Source of the DNA: Nitrososphaeraceae archaeon
GTDB lineage: Archaea; Thermoproteota; Nitrososphaeria; Nitrososphaerales; Nitrososphaeraceae
Direction: 5' to 3'
DNA: 9,066 nt
Assembly: GCA_030038695.1 (NCBI GenBank)
Contig: JASHSN010000073.1
Location: 1 to 9,066 of the forward strand
Shown: one piece after another, positions 6,416-9,066 of the stretch
How the letters are laid out: each line of letters starts with the position of its first letter
How positions within the stretch are numbered: position 1 is the stretch's first letter
Notes under the pieces: generated by a model
Databases searched by the model: none
What the model was told of the DNA's origin: nothing
The model's input: the letters and a program-made list of their open reading frames with translations, nothing else
Position numbers and translations under genes: made by a program

Positions 6416-6514
6416 ACCAAGTTTAATTTATAACGTGATATACGCAGAAGAAAGCGAAAAAATGGCGTCAGAATTTGCCTTGAAAGGCTTCTTAAATCTC
6501 CTAAAAAAATTCAA
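5915..6514 (-). pseudogene. pspAB: pspAB (PspA-associated protein) interrupted by an in-frame stop
   Basis: The 200-codon frame from the TTG at 6514 to the stop at 5915 reads as a full-length PspAB except for TAA at 6430-6428 (codon 29). The N-terminal part before it (FFRRFKK, then SDAIFSLSSAYITL) and the part after it (IKLGLKNTG, DSYGYLWVI near 80-88, YKRNNFYPF, and a FWYPMW end) both look like the family and are in the same frame. Relatives usually have Glu after ITL, so a single GAA to TAA change explains the break. The TTG start overlaps the htpX TGA (TTGA), with GGAGG 10 bases upstream, showing coupling to htpX. An Asn-rich stretch sits in the middle. A true nonsense mutation, a sequencing error, readthrough or internal restart are all possible. 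PspAB is known from archaeal and actinobacterial envelope-stress loci with PspA and HtpX; its exact role is unclear. Confidence 0.75.
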
Positions 6515-7434
6515 CTCATGGAAGCCTCCATCTCCATGAGCTTTTGCACCCTCTTTTCTACAGGGGGATGGGTAGAGAACAGATTTCCTATTGTACTTCC
6601 AGATAGTGCAGGTACGATAAAGAACGCATTAAGACCCTCAACTTGTCTCAAGTCTTTAGTTGGGATTCGTTTCATAGTACCACTAATCTTCATCAATGCA
6701 TTGGCCAATTTGACAGGCTTTCCTGTCATTTGGGCAGATCCTCTGTCTGCCGCAAACTCTCTGTACCGGGATATCGCTCGTATAATGAGAAAGCTGATAA
6801 CCCAAGTTAGCATTGCAACCAACAATATAATCAACATAAGACCGCCACCATTCCGGTCTCTATCGTTTCCATATCCATATCCGCCTCCGCCATACAGCCC
6901 GCCGTAGAATCCAAACTGCATGAGATACCAGGCTACAGTTGAGAAGAGACTTGCAAGCGTCAGAACAAGAGCGTCACGGTTTCTTATATGAGTTAATTCG
7001 TGGGCAAGTACTCCTTCGAGTTCTTCCGTATCTAAAATGTTTAGTAATCCGGTGGTGACAGCGACGACTGAACTTTTCTTTCCTCTGCCTGTTGCAAAGG
7101 CATTTGGCATATCTTTATCTATTACAGCTATTCGTGGCTTGGACAAGTTGTTTCTTGCAACAATTCTTTCTACTAAATCGTGTAATTCAGGGTATTGCTC
7201 TCTTGAAACTATCTTCGCTCCCGAACTCCACAAAACTATCTTGTCAGAGAAATACCATTGTGCCAAAATCATTGCAGAAGCAATTATCAATATGGGAATA
7301 AATCCAATTCCTAGATATGCAAGTACACTTAGGAAAACAAGATACAATAGCGTAAGAATTGCAAAACTAAAGATCATTCTAATAGTCAAACCAGAATCTC
7401 TCTTCTGCCAAGCGGGTTTTGGAATGGACGGCAA
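6511..7434 (-). CDS. htpX: HtpX-family membrane zinc metalloprotease (M48)
   Basis: Membrane endopeptidase that degrades damaged or misfolded membrane proteins. 307 residues, within the family range. Two N-terminal membrane helices (about 20-42 and 45-62) precede the protease domain. The zinc site is HELTH at 145-149 with the third ligand Glu226 in REFAADRGSA, and NAFATGR at 111-117 is the usual upstream block. Two further helices flank a Gly/Tyr-rich loop at 178-199 containing repeated GGG and GYG, longer than I expect for the family. The C-terminal FSTHPPVEKRV (286-296) is typical. Start: TTG at 7434, with no better start upstream because TAG precedes it by three codons; the first ATG would be codon 20, at the edge of helix one. 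It lies 37 bases after the aminotransferase and overlaps pspAB at its stop, supporting an envelope-maintenance role. Confidence 0.95.
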   Translation of the reverse strand: MPSIPKPAWQKRDSGLTIRMIFSFAILTLLYLVFLSVLAYLGIGFIPILIIASAMILAQWYFSDKIVLWSSGAKIVSREQYPELHDLVERIVARNNLSKPRIAVIDKDMPNAFATGRGKKSSVVAVTTGLLNILDTEELEGVLAHELTHIRNRDALVLTLASLFSTVAWYLMQFGFYGGLYGGGGYGYGNDRDRNGGGLMLIILLVAMLTWVISFLIIRAISRYREFAADRGSAQMTGKPVKLANALMKISGTMKRIPTKDLRQVEGLNAFFIVPALSGSTIGNLFSTHPPVEKRVQKLMEMEASMS

Positions 7435-7463
7435 ATGCAGCTATTAGTACTTATGTGCCAACT

Positions 7464-7477
7464 ACTTTTAATTATTT
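7464..7477 (-). promoter_or_regulatory. Probable TATA box for htpX-pspAB
   Basis: AAATAATTAAAAGT on the minus strand overlaps the end of the aminotransferase gene and is centred about 36 bases before the htpX TTG, predicting a leader of about 10 bases without a ribosome site. It would allow htpX and pspAB to be transcribed independently of the aminotransferase. Confidence 0.35.
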
Positions 7478-8659
7478 GCTTGAAGATGAAACAAAGCTCT
7501 CCAGCTTGTCCATTGCCTCCTCAAGCACATTTTCGTTAGGCAAATATACAATCCTGAAGTGGCCTGCTCCAAATTGCGTACCAAATCCGGATCCTTGAAC
7601 GGTTAAGACGCCTGTAGAATTTAGCAGATCCAGCACAAATTCCCGATCATCCCTCCAACGATGATCTAACTCAATTTTCGGAAAGACGTAAAATGCGCCT
7701 CTAGGCAATCTACAGGAGATTCCATCTATCGCGTTCAGTCGCTTTACGATATAGTCTCTTCGTATGCACAACTTATGAACCATTTCTTTTATATGATCTT
7801 GAGGGCCGCGTAATGCTTGGATAGCAGCCATCTGGACAGGCAGGTTAGCTGATATGCGAACTCGTGCTAGCTTAGGTATATTTTCTCGTAAGCTATCGAG
7901 CTTTCTTGAATCGCTATTGAGGCATATATAACCGCAACGCCATCCAGTCATCAAATATCCTTTGGAAAAACCGTTCAGTAAAATGATCGGAGAATCCCTA
8001 GCTACTCTTCCTATGCCTGTAAACTCCTCACCGAATACAATACTGTCGTACGTCTCATCACAAATAACATATAAGTTATGTTCGGATGCAATATCTACGA
8101 TCTGTTGTAGACCCTTACGATCAAAAACCTCTCCAGTAGGATTATTCGGGCTGATAATACAAATAGCACGAGACTTTGAGTTGATTTTGGATACCACATC
8201 CTCCATATCAGGCCGACCATCTTCGTATAATTTGAATTCGACAGGTTTCCCCCCATAAAATTTCACGTACGAAGAATAAGGTGGATAATAAGGTCCAGGC
8301 ATCAGTACCTCTGTACCAGAGTCAACTATTGATGCCAAAGACATATCAAGACCCTCCGAAACCCCATTAGTGACTAAGACGTCTGAATCACCAACCGAAA
8401 ATCCCTTTTTTGATTCTTTCTCTACTATAGCTTTTCTTAATTCTGGAACTCCTTCGGAGTCGGCGTAATAGTTTTCGTCCTTCATTACAGCGTCTATTAA
8501 TGCAGCTTTGATATGGGGAGGTGTTTGAAAATCGTACTTTACTGGATCTCCGATGTTCAAATATATTATCTTTTTTCCTGTACTCTCATATTTCCTCGCA
8601 TATGAAATTATATCGCGAATAACATATTCGACCCCAGATGTTCTGTCGGAGACTTTCAA
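7472..8659 (-). CDS. PLP-dependent class I/II aminotransferase, AlaA-like
   Basis: Transfers amino groups using pyridoxal phosphate; cytoplasmic. 395 residues, full length. The fold-type I landmarks are in order: NIGDP at 35-39, NGVSEG at 98-103, SPNNPTG at 170-176, DETYD at 201-205 (Asp201 pairs with the cofactor nitrogen), Schiff-base Lys233 in NGFSKGY, and substrate-carboxylate Arg369 in HFRIV. The stretches ISANLPVQ (269-276), LPRGAFYVFPKI (318-329) and TVQGSGF (353-359) look like E. coli AlaA, a glutamate-pyruvate transaminase, so alanine synthesis is the best guess; other substrates are possible. The TTG at 8659 is the only start that keeps the N-terminal arm: a stop lies five codons upstream and the first ATG is codon 59. 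A TATA-like box about 32 bases upstream suggests a nearly leaderless transcript. Confidence 0.92.
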   Translation of the reverse strand: MKVSDRTSGVEYVIRDIISYARKYESTGKKIIYLNIGDPVKYDFQTPPHIKAALIDAVMKDENYYADSEGVPELRKAIVEKESKKGFSVGDSDVLVTNGVSEGLDMSLASIVDSGTEVLMPGPYYPPYSSYVKFYGGKPVEFKLYEDGRPDMEDVVSKINSKSRAICIISPNNPTGEVFDRKGLQQIVDIASEHNLYVICDETYDSIVFGEEFTGIGRVARDSPIILLNGFSKGYLMTGWRCGYICLNSDSRKLDSLRENIPKLARVRISANLPVQMAAIQALRGPQDHIKEMVHKLCIRRDYIVKRLNAIDGISCRLPRGAFYVFPKIELDHRWRDDREFVLDLLNSTGVLTVQGSGFGTQFGAGHFRIVYLPNENVLEEAMDKLESFVSSSSK

Positions 8660-8687
8660 ATGTGAGATGAATTATAGGGAATTTCCC

Positions 8688-8695
8688 AAAATAAA
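8688..8695 (-). promoter_or_regulatory. Probable TATA box for the aminotransferase gene
   Basis: TTTATTTT on the minus strand is centred about 32 bases before the TTG at 8659. The predicted transcript start is within about 7 bases of the start codon, leaving no room for a ribosome site. Confidence 0.4.
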
Positions 8696-8784
8696 TGCTT
8701 ATGCGTTAGCTCTTCCGTATTATCCATATGCTTCACTAACCGTATCTCCCAGCACGAGCTACTGAAATTGATAAACAAACACCC

Positions 8785-8859
8785 CGGGCCCGGAGGGCTT
8801 CGATCCCTCGGCCTGCGGTTCCGAAGACCGCCGCGATATCCTGACTACGCTACGGGCCC
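8785..8859 (-). tRNA. tRNA-Arg (anticodon UCG)
   Basis: 75 nucleotides fold as a cloverleaf: acceptor stem GGGCCCG/CGGGCCC, a 3-base-pair D stem GCG/CGC with GG in the loop, anticodon stem GCGGT/ACCGC with loop CTTCGGA, a 5-base variable loop, and T stem GAGGG/CCCTC. With U33 as the second loop base the anticodon is UCG, reading CGA arginine codons. The discriminator base is G, CCA is not encoded, and there is no intron. The T loop reads ATCGAAG, so position 54 is A where T is expected. It reads on the same strand as the aminotransferase, with its own promoter. Confidence 0.93.
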
Positions 8860-8890
8860 ATGCAGGGGTGAATCTATAACCACGTATATC

Positions 8891-8900
8891 AATAAATATA
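8891..8900 (-). promoter_or_regulatory. Probable TATA box for tRNA-Arg
   Basis: TATATTTATT on the minus strand is centred about 36 bases before the mature tRNA 5' end, which predicts transcription starting about 10 bases upstream of the tRNA, a normal precursor leader in archaea. Confidence 0.5.
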
Positions 8901-8989
8901 GTTACTGCGGAGAATTCACCAGAATAGATAATGATGAAATTATATAATTAATCTACTTTTCTTCTCAAACCGAGAGTGATAAGTTAAAG

Positions 8990-9066
8990 CTAAATTTCGA
9001 ACACATCATGTTCTGCGGTAGTTCCAGATGCAAGTTTTCGATCTGGATTAACATTATCTATTCGTT
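8990..9066 (-). CDS. C-terminal end of a gene entering from the right edge
   Basis: A frame open from the right edge ends at TAG 8992-8990 and gives 25 complete residues before it. They are mixed and hydrophilic (RIDNVNPDRKLASG, then TAEHDVFEI), as expected for the tail of a soluble protein. Too short to name a family. The plus strand also has an open frame from ATG 9008 to the edge, but its composition (Cys, Ile and Trp rich) looks like antisense. The fragment ends about 90 bases before the tRNA-Arg promoter. Confidence 0.35.
   Translation of the reverse strand, partial: RIDNVNPDRKLASGTTAEHDVFEI

Noticed and set aside
9008..9066. Plus-strand frame open to the right edge from ATG 9008
   Set aside because: The encoded residues are rich in Cys, Ile and Trp, and the minus-strand frame over the same bases reads more like a soluble protein end. 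Too short to decide firmly.
1..9066. CRISPR arrays, insertion sequences, integrase or phage genes, defence systems
   Set aside because: No spaced direct repeats, transposase or integrase motifs, or terminal inverted repeats were seen; gene content is housekeeping throughout.

Overview
The window looks archaeal and most likely comes from a Nitrososphaerota (Thaumarchaeota) genome. The evidence is a heme-copper oxidase fed by blue-copper domains rather than c-type cytochromes, an F420:NADP oxidoreductase, an HtpX/PspAB pair, a tRNA gene without encoded CCA, and A/T-rich TATA-like boxes about 25-35 bases before genes that often start with TTG and have almost no leader. This assignment is inferred from gene content; no rRNA or core marker gene is present.

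Left part (1-3780, all on the minus strand): a terminal oxidase locus. In transcription order it holds a 101-residue two-helix membrane protein (3735-3430), a subunit II with a CuA domain fused to a C-terminal blue-copper domain (3430-2582), a 465-base non-coding gap with its own promoter, subunit I (2104-575), and a membrane-anchored blue-copper protein running off the left edge (562-1). The 101-residue protein resembles the first transmembrane half of an ordinary subunit II, so subunit II appears split in the loop between its two helices. The two blue-copper domains are clear paralogues, and subunit I lies between their genes. They probably pass electrons to CuA and then to the heme/CuB centre. 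Subunit I has a complete D-channel set but lacks the usual K-channel lysine.

Middle (3944-5678): a histidine-phosphatase-superfamily gene on the minus strand is divergent from npdG (F420:NADP oxidoreductase) on the plus strand. Three bases after npdG comes a small two-helix membrane protein that I do not recognise.

Right part (5915-8659, minus strand): an AlaA-like aminotransferase, then the membrane metalloprotease HtpX, then pspAB starting inside the htpX stop codon. pspAB is broken by an in-frame TAA at codon 29; the homologous sequence continues in the same frame on both sides. Beyond the aminotransferase lie a tRNA-Arg (UCG) with its promoter, and the last 25 codons of a gene entering from the right edge.

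Most of the window is ordinary energy and central metabolism. The parts worth a second look are the split and fused oxidase subunit II, the altered proton channel of subunit I, and the interrupted pspAB.
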